Below, in pieces: positions 45,931 through 58,559 of a stretch of 64,000 nt of DNA; within the stretch, counting starts at the first letter, position 1, and the number at the start of each line of letters is the position of its first letter. The DNA is taken from assembly GCA_028386065.3 (NCBI GenBank), contig JAKUCV010007158.1, positions 152,798-216,797 of the forward strand, written 5' to 3'. Below the pieces are notes generated by a model that was not told the DNA's origin, ran no database searches, and saw only the letters and a program-made list of their open reading frames with translations. The stretch comes from Turnera subulata. Taxonomy: Eukaryota; Streptophyta; Magnoliopsida; Malpighiales; Passifloraceae. The translations under genes were made by a program, and so were the position numbers.

Positions 45931-46023
45931 GAGAGGGATCAAGGGCGAAGGTGAGAAAGGGAGAGAACTTTTTGTAGAAGAAGAGAAAGCGGTGTGGTGG
46001 TTGTGTAAAGGAGGAGGCAAAGA

Positions 46024-46361
46024 CAACAGTACAGTCGCTATGTAGAGGGGGAAGCGGCGCCGCTGCCTGAAAGAGAGGGACCGAGGGAGAAGGTGAGAGA
46101 GAGAGAGAGAGAGAAATTGCTTTTAATGTACGTATTTATTTGGGTTGGGTTTGAGACTTTATGGTTGGTTGTATAGTAAATAAGAGGATAGGTAGGGTTG
46201 GGCTATTGCCGATACTATGTACCAAAAACCATCAGTATGACTAGTACCCAACCGAAGATTTTCATATACTCAAATGGTTATTTTCACATACTCAACAGTA
46301 CAGTCGCTATGTAGAGGGGGAAGCGGCGCCGCTGCCTGAAAGAGAGGGACCGCAGGGAGAA

Positions 46362-46395
<34 letters not shown>

Positions 46396-46560
46396 TGCTT
46401 TTAATGTACGTATTTATTTGGGTTGGGTTTGGGACTTTATGGTTGGTTGTATAGTAAATAAGAGGATAGGCTGGGTTGGGCTATTGCCGATACTATATGT
46501 ACCAAAAACCATCAGTATGACTAGTACCCAACCGAAAATTTTCACATACTCAATTGGTAT
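46024..46560. repeat. 269 bp tandem duplication, two units
   Basis: 46024-46292 is repeated as 46293-~46560, each beginning CAACAGTACAGTCGC and containing a (GA)n run, GGGTTGGGTTTG and GTACCAAAAACCATCAG. The (GA)n lengths differ. A few substitutions separate the units. Confidence 0.9.
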
Positions 46561-46659
46561 GGTACAACTTTTGCAAATGGCGCTGAAATTCCCTGTAATT
46601 CAAACCATTACCGTCGGTTTTTCATAGTATTGGTACGGTTATTTTTCTCTCCCTTAATC

Positions 46660-47000
46660 AGGATTTTGAGAAACTAGTTGTGGCCTTAGCTAGCAAGATT
46701 GGTGAGTATCAAGGTCTAAAGCCCCACCGTAATCTGAAGCGGGATAAATTTATACGATTTTTGCTACTGTTTAATCTCAGAAAATCACTCATTCGCGGCT
46801 CTCTTATGGCTAAGAAAGAGGCAACCCTCTCTAGGTTTACTTCAAATATGAGAGATTACACTTATTCTGTTTTTATTGCGGATGTCTGGGTCATATTGAT
46901 CGTGATTGTGATATAGGTGATGAGGAGGAGGTGAGTCTGGTTGATACCCCATATGGCGATTGGCTCTGTGCATCTCCTTTGAAAAACTAGGATCCTTAGG
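46660..47000 (+). pseudogene. LINE ORF1 fragment, C-terminal DUF4283 and zinc knuckle (LINE 5)
   Basis: ALASKIGEYQGLKPHRNLK and FIRFLLLFNLRKSLIRGS are the end of a DUF4283 domain. Then FKYERLHLFCFYCGCLGHID followed by RDCD is a complete CCHC knuckle (C-x2-C-x4-H-x4-C), and GDWLCASPLK is the usual following motif. A frameshift lies between the two parts near 46840. Together with 43961-44212 this makes one ORF1 split by ~2.4 kb, lacking about 50-60 residues in the middle. Confidence 0.7.
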
Positions 47001-50000
47001 CTGTAACAGAATCCTACGGTACTTCAGATGATGTCAAGGTACTTAGAAGCCATATGAGATATAAACCATTAACAAGTCGAGCATCTCTGCTAAATACGGA
47101 CAAGGCCATGAAAACACTTACCTGGCTCGAATCTCTTCAACACACCTTCTCTCTCTCTCACTACACATAATAATCCATCCAAAACACCTTCTCAATTTTC
47201 ACGAGGAGAGGAAGAGAGCACGCTGCGACGGAGTAGCTGGAGAAGTTGAAATTAGGGATTTCAGCGCCGATTACAGTTTCACTTCGATCAATTTTCCATT
47301 TTTTCCCCTTCTTTTCTCCCTGAAAATTAGGTTTTGCTTTCTCTCTTTTTCTTTCTTTGTTTTTTTAAACAAAATGCTTTTCTTTCATTTTCTTTCTCTT
47401 TCCCTCTTTACTCTTTCATCAAAACCGTGGGGGTAAGATGAATTGTTGTTTGGTTTTAAGAATAGCTCATTTTTCCATAGAACGGGTCAAAAATTCACTC
47501 AATCCAGGTTTAGTGGATTCAACTCGGTCGATAAGGGGCCCACAATTCCTTGGCGGCGAATTGTACAGTGACCATAATCCATCGAGTTCAAAATGTACAG
47601 TGAGCTAAAACAATGAAAATTAGATACAGAGATAACATTTTGAATAAACGCATAGTACAATGACCAAAATATCATTTACTTCTTTATATGTGAGCCTGTC
47701 CATGAAGCGAAGAGTTCAACAATTGGCATGATATTCCATAAATATATATGTATATATTACTTATTTAAATGTTAATGGCATTTTGCATGGTTGATGTTAG
47801 CCACATAGTTCATCAAATCCAAAAAAAAAATATGGAAACTATTCTAAGAGTGTTGCTTAATTTGTTGGAAGAATAATAAGGCCCTTAAAATATTGAGTTA
47901 GGGGGGTTTTCATTTCGAGGGTAATTGTTGGAATTTCGTTAATTGAGTGAGGTTAATTTTGTCCAAAAATTGCAAGTCCAAGTCCCTTGGATTTGATGCC
48001 GCACCCCTTTTCCGGACTCAAATTCATGGGACTAGTCCCACGTTCGTGGGCCTCGAGTCCATCCAAGTCCACGTGGACTAGCCTCGAATTTCGGCTCCTA
48101 AACGCGGACTGTGGTCCAAGTCCGGGTGGACTTGTAGTAGTCCCCCACACCAAACACAACGTTACATTTGTTATTGTGATTGGGTACTTGGGTTAGTGAT
48201 ATATATTTTTATGCTTAAGATTGTTTTATTGTTTTTTCTAATTTTTTTTATTTAAGAATTTCAAGCCACCAAAATATATTGTTTAAGGGGCCAAATACAA
48301 TTTACTCCAAGGGAGGGGAAACATGGTGCTCTGTGAAAATAAAATTGGAGTTTAACACTGTAGAATGAGAGTCACTAATATGTTCTATTTGTTAATAATA
48401 GTAGGTTTTGTCCGTAAATATGACATATCCCCTATTTTGTGTTAACAATTCTTTTTAACTTTTTTTTTTTTTAAATCAGAACAGCCTACACCAAAATGTG
48501 CTTAGGTAAAACCAAAGCACGTATAGGGTACAAAAGGAAAATCATCTATATGTGCTTTCATATTCCAGTGAAACAGGTAGTATTAAATTGAGCCCTAACA
48601 AGGTCGGTCGTTGGCAGAAGCTAGCCATCCATTGGTGATAGTACTTTAGATGATGTCAAGGTACTTAGAAGGTTTTGTTTTAGGAACATACCATGGCAAG
48701 ATCTGCACTAATTTATTAATAAAATAAAGAATCATCTCGACCCAATTAAAAAATTTAAAAACTATTTAATTCTGTAGATTGATTAGTGACTAAAGAGCTT
48801 GACTTATGACATTCTTTGCATGGTCCAAATTCCAAATCCGAACTAAGAATTATGGATCTAACATAAACGTTAATTATGTAGCCTGGAGGCAAAATTATTT
48901 ACTCTTCTAGTCACCAAATTGAAGCATAATATCAAGTGATTAAACATTTTGTTTTGGAAAGAATGATGATGTAACTACTAACTGCACACATTGGTATATA
49001 ATAACACTCATCAAATTTACATGTGATGAGTATTTTCACTACTTGGAACAACCACAATGTTAAACAAAACAATATCGAATTTGATGAGGATTCGCTAATT
49101 CACGTCATTCTATTAAGGCAATTCTTCAAACATGAAGTGTCTATTATTTGCCACACACTTTCTTTAAATATATATTTCCAAAACAGTCAAAATCCAGTTT
49201 TATTTTTTTTTGAGGAAAACAAAAAAACTATAACACAGTCAAAATCCAATTTAGGATATCTATATTTGGAAAACTATAAGCTAATGAAATTATTATTATA
49301 TATATTTTTGTTGGTTTAACCAAAGTATTCTGTTTTACAGTCTTTTGACTAATTTGGATCAGTCACACGTTATTATTCTATTATCCCAGAATAAAAATAA
49401 ATAAATAAAAAAGAAGAAACCATGGGGTTTTATTATTATATGGTTCCTATATAAAAATGATAATGGGAAATTTCCAGCGATTATCGTGCCGGGTACGATG
49501 TGTGAGTGTAACGGTGTTGAAGAGAGGAGAGAAATGTGTGTTATAGTGTTTTTTTTTTTTTTTTGAGGAAAAAATGTGTGTTATAGTGTTAATGGGACGC
49601 AATTGGTTCATTTTTTTAGATTGTTGTTTGCTCCGCCAGTCCCGCCAATGCCCACGTTTACGCGTTAATGTTATCATCTTTATCTTCTTCTTCTTCTCCT
49701 TCTTCTTCTTCTCCTGCTATCTCATTTCATTTCACACTAACTAGAAAGCAAAAACCTTTTTACAACCACTGTTAAAAAAAAATAAGAAACCTCATTCTTT
49801 TCGCTTAAAACCAGACAAAACACAGCAGAAATGACGTAGGATTGTGTCCGTTGTTTTGTTTTAATAATATAATAATATAAAACATAAATAGTCAAAAGAG
49901 ATTATATATGGAAGAGGCAGACAACAAGTGTAAGCGAAGCGTGTGTGTGTGCAGAGAAGAGGGAAGGGGTGGGTGTTTATTATTAAGGAGTACAACTACT

Positions 50001-50008
50001 TAAGTTAA
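47001..50008. other. Unassigned intergenic DNA upstream of the PBS1-like gene
   Basis: About 3 kb. A 31 bp direct repeat (47029-47060 and 48641-48671, including GATGATGTCAAGGTACTTAG) flanks 1.6 kb. A GC-rich stretch with repeated AAGTCC/GGACTT words lies at 47965-48140. A small duplication with a T run occurs at 49530-49590. The right end (from ~49690) should contain the promoter of the kinase gene. No other gene is supported. Confidence 0.45.
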
Positions 50009-50099
50009 GTGCGGTTTATATGTACAGTTAAGTCTCATTTCAAGTGGGTTAGTGTCATAATACTACTAAGCCGAGAAGACAAAAGCCGGCTCTTTTTTT

Positions 50100-50551
50100 C
50101 GCTGCCAACAAAACAATTCCTCCTCTCCTTTTTATTCTTTCTCTCGCTCTCTCTCTCTCTCTATTTCTTTTCACCTTGCAAGCAAGCAAGCAAGCAATAT
50201 CTCACACCAAAGAAACCATTTTTTATAAACAATTTCAAATCTTGTCAACACTTGTTGTTGTTGGGTTGGGTGGTGGTGGTTCCTTTCTCTCTACCTGGAT
50301 TCCTTCGCTCTCCTGCCTTTGACTCTCTGATCGGTTACAGATATAGAGGAAGTGGAAAAAGCTTACGCGTACCTCGGGAAAAACAAGTTCCAGATTCTCT
50401 TGCTGGGTCCTTTTTTTGTTTGTATTCGAGCAGGATGAAATCCTGATTTGAGCTCTTTTCCTTCTTCTTCTTCTTCTTCTGGGACACAACTCATCAGCTT
50501 GTTCTCCAGGCTTGAAGAAAAAGGACCCCCTTTGTTTGTTGTTTCTAAGAG
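50100..50551 (+). promoter_or_regulatory. Probable 5' UTR / proximal promoter of the PBS1-like gene
   Basis: A CT-rich microsatellite (50140-50165), a CAAG/GCAA repeat (50178-50197) and a CTTCTT run (50460-50479) precede the start codon. Pyrimidine-rich leaders are common in plant housekeeping and signalling genes. No clear TATA box is visible within 300 bp of 50140, so the transcription start is not placed. Confidence 0.45.
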
Positions 50552-53500
50552 ATGGGCTGTTTCTCTTGTTTCGATTCCAAGGAGGAGGAGACTCTGAATC
50601 CACAGAAAGAGTCTCATGATCGAAACCAAAGCTTGCCCGCGGTTGCTTCCAACATTTCCAAATTGTCTTCCGGTCAGTTCATTTTGTTCCAAATCACAGG
50701 AAGAAATTTCTGATTCTTATTTTTCAGTTATGTTTTGTTTCATTTTGGTTATCTGCAATCGGTTTCTCTAGCTTCCTGGTTGTTTATTCGGTATGCCATT
50801 GCTTGATCTGATCTGGGTACGTTTTGTTTTTGTATTGAGATATGGATCATGCTGCCTTTGCTTTGTCTTTTCATTGTCTTATTTTGTTGGAGTATGATGT
50901 TGCGGTGTGGTGTGATAGATATTTTTGAGTCTAGATTTTTACCCATTTTTCTGTTGTAGACCCCACAGGGCTGTGATACAGTTTGTAAAGTGAACTGTTT
51001 CACTAATGTAATAAGATCTTATGTTAAATTTGAATCTTCATTTCTGATCCGATTGGTGATGATGAGAATGTTAAGAAGGGTTTAGAGTCCCAAACTGTTA
51101 AACTATTCGCTGCTGGAACATGAAAATTTTAACCTTTTTGGGGTCTTTATAGGTTTGATTCTTGTTTGACATCAGAGCTACGCCCGCCAGTGATTGAAGT
51201 TTCGTTTGCTGGGTCACCTGTGGTTGGGACTCTTTCATTTGATCATACTGAATCGAAGAGCTTTAACTCTTAATTTAAGAATGCCTGGTCGAAACTGAAA
51301 CAGCGGTAATATTGTCATCAGACTAAGTTGTTTCTTTTGATGCCATTTGCAGGGGCTGACAGGCTCAGATCAAGAAGCAACGGAGGACGGGCTAAGAGGG
51401 AGTCACCTACTGCTCCCAAGGATGGCCCTGGTGGAAATATTGCGGCTCAAATATTCACTTTTCGGGAGCTTGCAGCTGCCACAAAGAACTTCAGGCCTGA
51501 GTGTTTTCTGGGGGAAGGAGGATTTGGACGTGTATATAAAGGACGCCTAGAGAGCACTGGTCAGGTAAACTCTTCCATAGTGCAGTGACATTTTTACCGT
51601 AGCATTTGAGGATTCAGCTTGCCTAGTATAATTGAGCCAAAATAATGAAGATTATTTCACCGATCACAAAGTTAGTAGTATGGACAATTGACCAACAAGT
51701 GTGTTAATGTTGCTTTAGTATGATTGGACCAGAAATCTGTCTTTTTACTTTGATATAAAACCACAGATGTGTCTTCTGAGAAGCATATTTCTGAAAGGCT
51801 AATATAATGGAGATATCATATTCTTTAATATCTAGTACTTTTATAAAGGTGTTTGATGGTTCTTGTTAATATCAGCAGAAAAAGAATTTGTTACAGCACG
51901 TTTGTTTTCTCATTTTGCCGATAAGGCATGTTTTTTTTAAAGGAAAAAACTAAATGAGGAATGCATTGATCGTTGCATGATGATTCATCTCTATTTCTCA
52001 CAGCCTATGAACTAGGTTACTATTCTTTGAGTTGCCCGAGATCCTATTCAGTATGATATTTCATATATGTACGGTTGTAAACTTTTGTACTTTGCCTGTC
52101 CCTTCAGTTATTTATCTGAATGTCTTTTCCAACTCTTTTCAAGGGTGTAAATTTACAGTAATCCTATTTGATGCTTGTCAAGATTTATTGAAAAATGGAC
52201 GGGGGAGCAAGCTCCTATATTGGCAACATGCTATTGTTGACACCTTATTGCTTCTACTTTTTGTCCTTAAGAAAAATAACCTCGGGATGGTTATTCCCAA
52301 AGTGTTTTCCAACTCTTCATAGACAAGAAGTTTGGGCAAATCTAGTTGGTTCATTAGGCTCTGATGCTGCCAATTACCTTGGAAATTCTTATTAATTGCG
52401 GACGACTAGCAACTAGATGTAGTTGGCATCATTTGCAGTGTAGCGGACATGGTTTAATACTTTTGGCATTTTTGTGATTTGTCCCCTCTTTTACAGGTTG
52501 TTGCTGTTAAGCAATTGGATAGGAATGGCCTGCAGGGAAATAGGGAATTTCTGGTGGAGGTTCTAATGCTCAGCCTTTTACATCATCCTAATCTCGTGAA
52601 CCTTATTGGCTATTGTGCTGATGGGGATCAGCGGCTTCTTGTCTATGAATTCATGCCTTTGGGGTCACTGGAAGATCATCTCCATGGTAATATTTTAGTT
52701 TATTTATTGATTTTCTCTTTTAGTTGTTACCATCTTCGTATCAAGTGCACCTAGCTTCTGTTTAATTGATATAGACCCAACCGTTCTACGTAGTGCATTA
52801 AAATTGCTGCATGGATGCTGAGAAAGCATCAACTATAGAAATATTAGACATCTTTTAACTGTAAGACCGTCAATAAATTCTCTTCTGCATCTAAGTGCAG
52901 CAAAAAAATGTTTTTGTTAACTTATTTTGTAATGTTACAGGTTAGTTAAAACAAAGACTAGCTTGTGGTCAGAATCCGTGAATCCACATATTGTGACAGT
53001 TGAACTATTAGATCACTTTAGTGTTTATGATACAGCAATATATTTGAACTGCCACTCTTCTCTTCTTTATTTCCTGGTAAATGAAGTTGATCATTTAGAA
53101 AGATATTGTGTTGGAATCATTTTCTTTGGATGGACCTTCATTTTGTACTTATGTCATTTTCTCCCACTTACTTTTGTTCCGTGTAAAAGAGCGTGATTGT
53201 TAACATCTTTGTTTGGCATTCACGCCCGGTGATGTTTTTGCTTTGGATCTATCTTTTTTAAAAACTAAGATAGCATATCTGGTGGCTATGATAATTTTTT
53301 TCTGTTGTAAGTATAACCTAGTGTAAATGGGATATGCTTCATGATGAAACTGTAGCCTAGTGTCTCTATGTCTTGAGAAAATTGTCGTAAATTTGGCCTT
53401 TGCTTGAGGGTGATAGAGCAGAAGACTGTTTTCTGTTTTCCAAGTTCTGTCAGTCAAGCTAAATATGAAGTTTCTAACTTTATTTCCTTACCTGATTAGG

Positions 53501-55089
53501 TATTTTTCAAGATGTTAGAAGCTGAAAAACAAGAATTATTGACTGACATCATTCCATCCATGTTACTATTGTGTCAGCCAATCCAATGATGTTGCATCCA
53601 CTGTGATTGAATTGGAGTCAGTAAGATCAGGCATTGTCCCACATCAAGTTCAATGGTTAGGAATAGGAAACTGAAATCTAAACAAGTTCTGGTTGACCCA
53701 TTGGGCTGTTAAAAGGCATTCAATAGCACAAAAAAGTAGTTATTAGGAAAAAGAATAGGAGCAATGGGGCAAGGTGGTATCAATCTTGAATTATGCTTCT
53801 CATTCGCTCTTCAAGTTACCATAAACTTTTTGGTCTAGCAGCCAGGGAATTTGTTGTCAGCTTGCAAAATATCTATGCTTGTGCTAGCGAAGATGTGTTA
53901 AATAGTAAATAAGGGATTGTTTCTTTGATTTTCAAGATTAAAATAGATGATAATGCATAGTTACTGTGAAATTCTAGTGGTTTCTTGTCACTCAACATTT
54001 TGACTTACTTTCAGGTGGGATGGCTTAGTATATTTACTTATATATATGTGAGTTACTGAGGTAGACAATTGCTGTCAATTTTAGTTACTGAAGGATGTGT
54101 TTAATGGATTCTTGTTCAGATCTTCCACCTGATAAGGAGCCACTTGATTGGAATACTAGAATGAAGATAGCAGCTGGTGCAGCTAAAGGTTTGGAATACC
54201 TGCATGATAAAGCAAGCCCTCCAGTTATTTACAGAGATTTCAAGTCATCCAACATTTTACTTGAAGAAGGATTTCATCCGAAACTCTCCGATTTTGGCCT
54301 TGCAAAGCTTGGCCCCACTGGGGACAAGTCGCATGTTTCTACCAGGGTTATGGGCACTTATGGTTATTGTGCCCCTGAATATGCCATGACAGGACAGTTG
54401 ACTGTGAAATCTGATGTATACAGTTTCGGGGTAGTCTTCTTGGAGCTGATCACTGGGCGCAAGGCAATTGACAGCACTCGGCCACATGGAGAGCAGAACC
54501 TTGTGACATGGGTAATCTTCTCTTGAATTCTGTGGTGTGATATTCCTCTTATCTTCTTGCTATGTATATACATTTTCTGTACTGGGTAGTGATTGTTTGC
54601 TGCTGCTGCTGTTTTTATCTGGCCATGCAGGCACGTCCTTTATTCAATGACCGCAGGAAATTTTCAAAACTGGCAGATCCCAGACTGCAGGGGCGCTTCC
54701 CAATGAGGGGGCTCTACCAGGCACTAGCTGTGGCATCCATGTGCATTCAGGAGCAGGCTGCAGCCCGTCCTCTCATTGGGGATGTAGTCACTGCACTCTC
54801 TTACTTGGCAAACCAGGCATACGAACCTAATGGCTACAGGGGTTCAGGGGACAGGGAAGATAGAAGAACCCGAGACGAGAGGGGTGGACAGTTAATAAAG
54901 AATGAAGAAAGTGGAGGCTCCGGACGGAGATGGGACTTGGATGGGTCCGAGAAGGAGGATTCTCCTAGGGAAACTGCTAGGATGTTGGATAGAGAACGGG
55001 CTGTTGCAGAGGCCAAGATGTGGGGAGAGAATTGGCGAGAAAAAAGGCGACAAAGTGCTCAAGGAAGTTTTGATGGCAATAATGGGTAG
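50552..55089 (+). CDS. PBS1: PBS1-type receptor-like cytoplasmic kinase (RLCK VII), five exons, 457 aa
   Basis: Exons 50552-50672, 51353-51564, 52497-52686, 54120-54511 and 54631-55089 join in frame (1374 nt). All introns are GT-AG, and the predicted length (457 aa) is within one or two residues of Arabidopsis PBS1. N-terminus [13 protein letters not shown] has the Gly2 myristoylation and Cys3/Cys6 acylation positions for plasma-membrane anchoring. Kinase motifs follow: [11 protein letters not shown] loop, VVAVKQLD lysine, [13 protein letters not shown] catalytic loop, [10 protein letters not shown] and an APEY box. The activation segment has [10 protein letters not shown], the site at which the Pseudomonas protease AvrPphB cuts PBS1. 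The C-terminal tail ([21 protein letters not shown]) is typical of PBS1 rather than PBL27. PBS1 acts in pattern-triggered immunity and is guarded by the NLR RPS5 in Arabidopsis. The loop sensed by RPS5 reads STRPH here, SEMPH in Arabidopsis. No disrupting mutation was seen. Confidence 0.95.
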
Positions 55090-55530
55090 TCAGCTAGTCC
55101 CTTCGGAAACAATGCCAGGCATCATTTTTATTTCCTGGTCCCTTCAGAAACAATGGCACTTATGTCACCACTTTCACTTGAAGAAACATTGGGAGCTAAG
55201 CTTTCTTTTGAGTGGTACATCCAAACAGCTTACTGTAAGCAAGATGATGCCAATCTGCTGTTCCTTTTGTTTCTGTTCTCCATCTTATGTAGTTTCCATT
55301 TTGTCAAAAAAAAAAAAGAGAAAAAAAATACAAGAAGAAGATGGTTACCATGGCGATGATGATAATGACAACGATGATGCTGATGAAAGAAAGCATAAAC
55401 TGAGTGTACATTATCAACTAGGAGAGCTAAGAGCAATATGGGAAAAGCACGTATTTATGAAGTTTTTGGGGGTTCACACCTCTCCGTGTCATGTTCTGCC
55501 TTGCTCTTTGTAGGTCTCTCCACCAGCTTC
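55090..55530 (+). other. Probable 3' UTR of the PBS1-like gene
   Basis: Follows the TAG stop. Includes an A-rich tract (55305-55330) and a GAT-rich stretch (55358-55385). A duplicated phrase (TTTCGGAAACAATG-like at 55098 and TTCAGAAACAATGGC at 55144) lies just after the stop. The exact polyadenylation site is not clear. Frames here (54902-55513) are shadows. Confidence 0.45.
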
Positions 55531-55900
55531 AGCCTTTAAGGCCCTGTTTGGAAAGCTGTTTTGAGAACAGTTTTCTTGTTCTCGTTGTTTTGGGGAATAG
55601 AAATCTTGTTTGGATAGGAATTTTGCATTCTTTTCTCACAGAATACTTTTCCTAAAAGTTGTTCTGAGAGGACAGGAAAGAGCGAACAACAAAAGCGGAA
55701 CAACTTTCCTCATTAATGGCAGTTTCGTGAATAAAATGATCATCATTATAAAAGCTTGGAAATTCTTATTTCCTGTTGTAAAAATAGTAATTAATGCTCT
55801 TGAATACATGGCTGCTGGACAAATGTAATTGAATATAAAGATTAAAGCATGCAAATGAGGGAAGACTTGAGGAAGTCTATATCTTTCTCCACGTGTGTGT

Positions 55901-55962
55901 TCTATATATACAATTGGTTGCTGATGAGGGCTCTATATATACAATTGGTTGCTGATGAGGGC
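55901..55962. repeat. 31 bp tandem duplication
   Basis: TCTATATATACAATTGG and the following bases to GAGGGC occur twice in succession (55901-55931, 55932-55962) without visible difference. Confidence 0.92.
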
Positions 55963-56039
55963 AACAAAGTTAAACAAAAAATGACAGTGCATGGGTGGTA
56001 CACATGTTAGGTGGCCAATGACTTTCACATTTTTATAAC

Positions 56040-56180
56040 ACTCCTTGAATGTCATTGTGTATTGGGTAGAATATACTTAGGGAGAACTGTTTTATTAAAA
56101 ACCTTATCAAGAAAAACCCAGTAGGATAAAAACTTGGTGAAGGAAAAAAGAGTGCAGTGCGTATTCTACTCCCCCTCATT
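56040..56180 (-). repeat. Copia LTR end, minus strand
   Basis: Matches 1683-1815. On the minus strand the purine tract GAGGGGGAG (56170s) lies at the interior side, as expected for the 3' LTR of a minus-strand Copia element. Confidence 0.6.
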
Positions 56181-56289
56181 TTGAGCTCCCTTGATATCTC
56201 GAAGTCGTCCCATGTCAATCTTTTTTGTCAACCTTTGGTGGCATATGCTTTGTTCGATCACTTCTGATGCATTACTCCTTTAATTGGGC

Positions 56290-56640
56290 AATGCAGGCAG
56301 CATTATCTTTATAATTTGTTGTTGAAACATCTTTCTCGCTATCTTGTTTTTGTGGTCATGATATAGCAGCTTCTTGTGTAAAGAAATACCATATGTCTGT
56401 CTGTGCTTTATGTGGATCAAATAAAGGACCTGCATCTGCAAAACCAACTATATTCTCCTTGGATTCACAAGATTAAAATAATTCCACATCCAATATATCC
56501 CAAGGATAAGAGCACAGCCATATCTTGCCAATAGGTTTATGGCAAAAGCTTCAGGCTTTATGTTACTAGCAAGACCAATTGTATTTTGATAGGGTACTTC
56601 AGGACCAATCTAATTTTTTTATGAGATCTTTCAACTTAAA
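56290..56640 (-). pseudogene. Copia RT end and RNase H remnant
   Basis: The minus strand gives GFADAGPLFDPHKAQTDIW, the well-known Copia phrase G-[YF]-ADA-GYLSDP-H-[KR]-A that begins RNase H. Further left it continues FFTQEAAIS and a stop. RNase H removes template RNA during element replication. Stops inside and around the motif show it is dead. Confidence 0.7.
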
Positions 56641-56849
56641 TGCTTTCTTAAAATATAGCACGACATTTGGAATCTTCTTCTGGAGTTCCAATAATAGTTG
56701 AATTACAAAAATAATATAAATTCACATATAGATATGAATAATCAACAACGATAATAGTTAATTCACATTGAACTAATTAAATAAAACACATAGAGCATAT
56801 ATGCAAGGATTATTATAAATACCCAAATCGGTTCAAACTATATGAAGAT

Positions 56850-57190
56850 CAACTTAATTTTGTATATTCCCGGGAATTAGTTGCTTCAAGCAACTTGAAT
56901 CCTTCAGGGATTCTCATGTATATGTCATGACTTATGGATCCATAAAAATAGGCTGCAATAGCATCTCTTAAATGCATTTCTAATTCTTTTTCATATATTG
57001 CTAGACTTATCAAATACTTAAAATAATTGCATCCACCACAGGGGAGTATATCTCCTCATAATTAAATACCAGGTCATCGAGCAAAATCTTGTGCGACATG
57101 CGACAAGCCGTGCACTATTTCCCCCCTTTTCCCACAAACGCCTATTTATAATCAACCGGTTTCATATCACTGTTGTACGGACTGCAGGTC
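56850..57190 (-). pseudogene. Copia reverse transcriptase N-terminal remnant
   Basis: KPVDYK-stop-AFVG (57165-57130) corresponds to the K-[PV]-VGCKWVF start of Copia RT. ARLVA and, in another frame, YEEIYSPV follow, where intact elements have RLVAQGF and DYEETYSPV. Several frameshifts separate these pieces. Confidence 0.6.
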
Positions 57191-58559
57191 CGAAAATTTC
57201 TCGCTTCACAAGCGAGTCTAACACAACGTTACTTATGTTTCTCTATTTTTGGCCAATCATTCTGCTCCTACATTCACCAACAGAAGTAGGTTCGTGATCC
57301 TCATTTTATTTAGCGCTACATTATAAATAAAACAAGTATTCCGTCGACGGTTATTTCACGTCGGTTCCATCTCATTTCTGACACTGTAATTGAGATCTCA
57401 TCATTTTCATTTATTTTAAGTACCTAAGTTATTTCTGGAATTTTATCAACTGTGTCAGAAAAAACCAACCTCTTCTGGAGGATTTTTAATTTGAACCTCT
57501 ACTAGAGGTCTTATTTTTCACTGGGGCCATCTTATCTCTTTGCTCCTTTTTCTCTATCGAGAATTTTTGTTTTCTTTGGAACCGAGTATATTATACGCTT
57601 CTGACGTACTTTAGATTCATTTGCATACTTTAATTGTTCTTCAGGAACATCAATTTTTTAGCATGAGCATTTGCAGCTGGTATATAATATATGGTCACAC
57701 TTTTCAAATAAATATGTCTAGCAATTGACTTACTTATATATTTACAAATGAATCATCTTTTGAACTTTAGGTTCACACAAATTCGTTTGAGGATCAAAAT
57801 TAGATATTGATATGTATTTCAATAAACTCTTGATACAGCTGCTTATTTTCTCCCCCTTATATTGGGTAAACTCTTTCATCAAATTAATAACCAACATACC
57901 CAACATACACAATATATATTCCCAGTCTTCTTTTAAGGACCAATTTTACTATGTTGTGGTGGAGCATTACATACTGTACAACCAATGATCTGAAGATGGG
58001 AGATACTAGGTTCGTGACCATGAACCAATTAAATGGGGAGATCTTATGATAACTTGTTGGCTTGATGCACACAAGTGTTGCTGTATGTAAAATACCATTT
58101 TCTAAAAAACAGTAATATCTCATTAGCAATGGTCTTGCAATCAATTGGAAATATTTAATGAACGATTCACCCAGATCGTTTTAGGTGTGAACATAAGCTA
58201 CAGGATGTTCAACCATTATTTCCAACAATATACATTATCCATTGAAGAGATACACCAGCATTATCAAGATATATAGTCTTATAAAATAATTAGGGATGTG
58301 TACCCGCAATTGCCATAATCATAAGCGCGCAATATGCCAACTTGCGTCTAATAAGCACACAATAAACCATCTAGTCGATGCATCGATTAAAACGATAAAA
58401 TTACCTAGATGGTTATCATGGCGGATTTATTAGTCCGCGTACATGTCCCTGAATTATTTCCAAAAACTTGCTGGTGATTCTATGTCAACCTCATCATAGG
58501 AAGGCTGAATAATTAATTTTTCTTCGCAGCGTACAAACATATGGAAATTCATTGATTTG

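Noticed and set aside
51328..51588. ATG at 51328 as the start of the kinase gene
   Set aside because: It lies in intron 1 before a clear acceptor at 51351-51352; exon 1 with MGCFSC at 50552 gives the expected acylated N-terminus.
55535..55560. GGCCCTGTTTGGAAAGC as a terminal inverted repeat of a MITE
   Set aside because: The word resembles some MITE ends, but no matching inverted copy or target duplication was found downstream.
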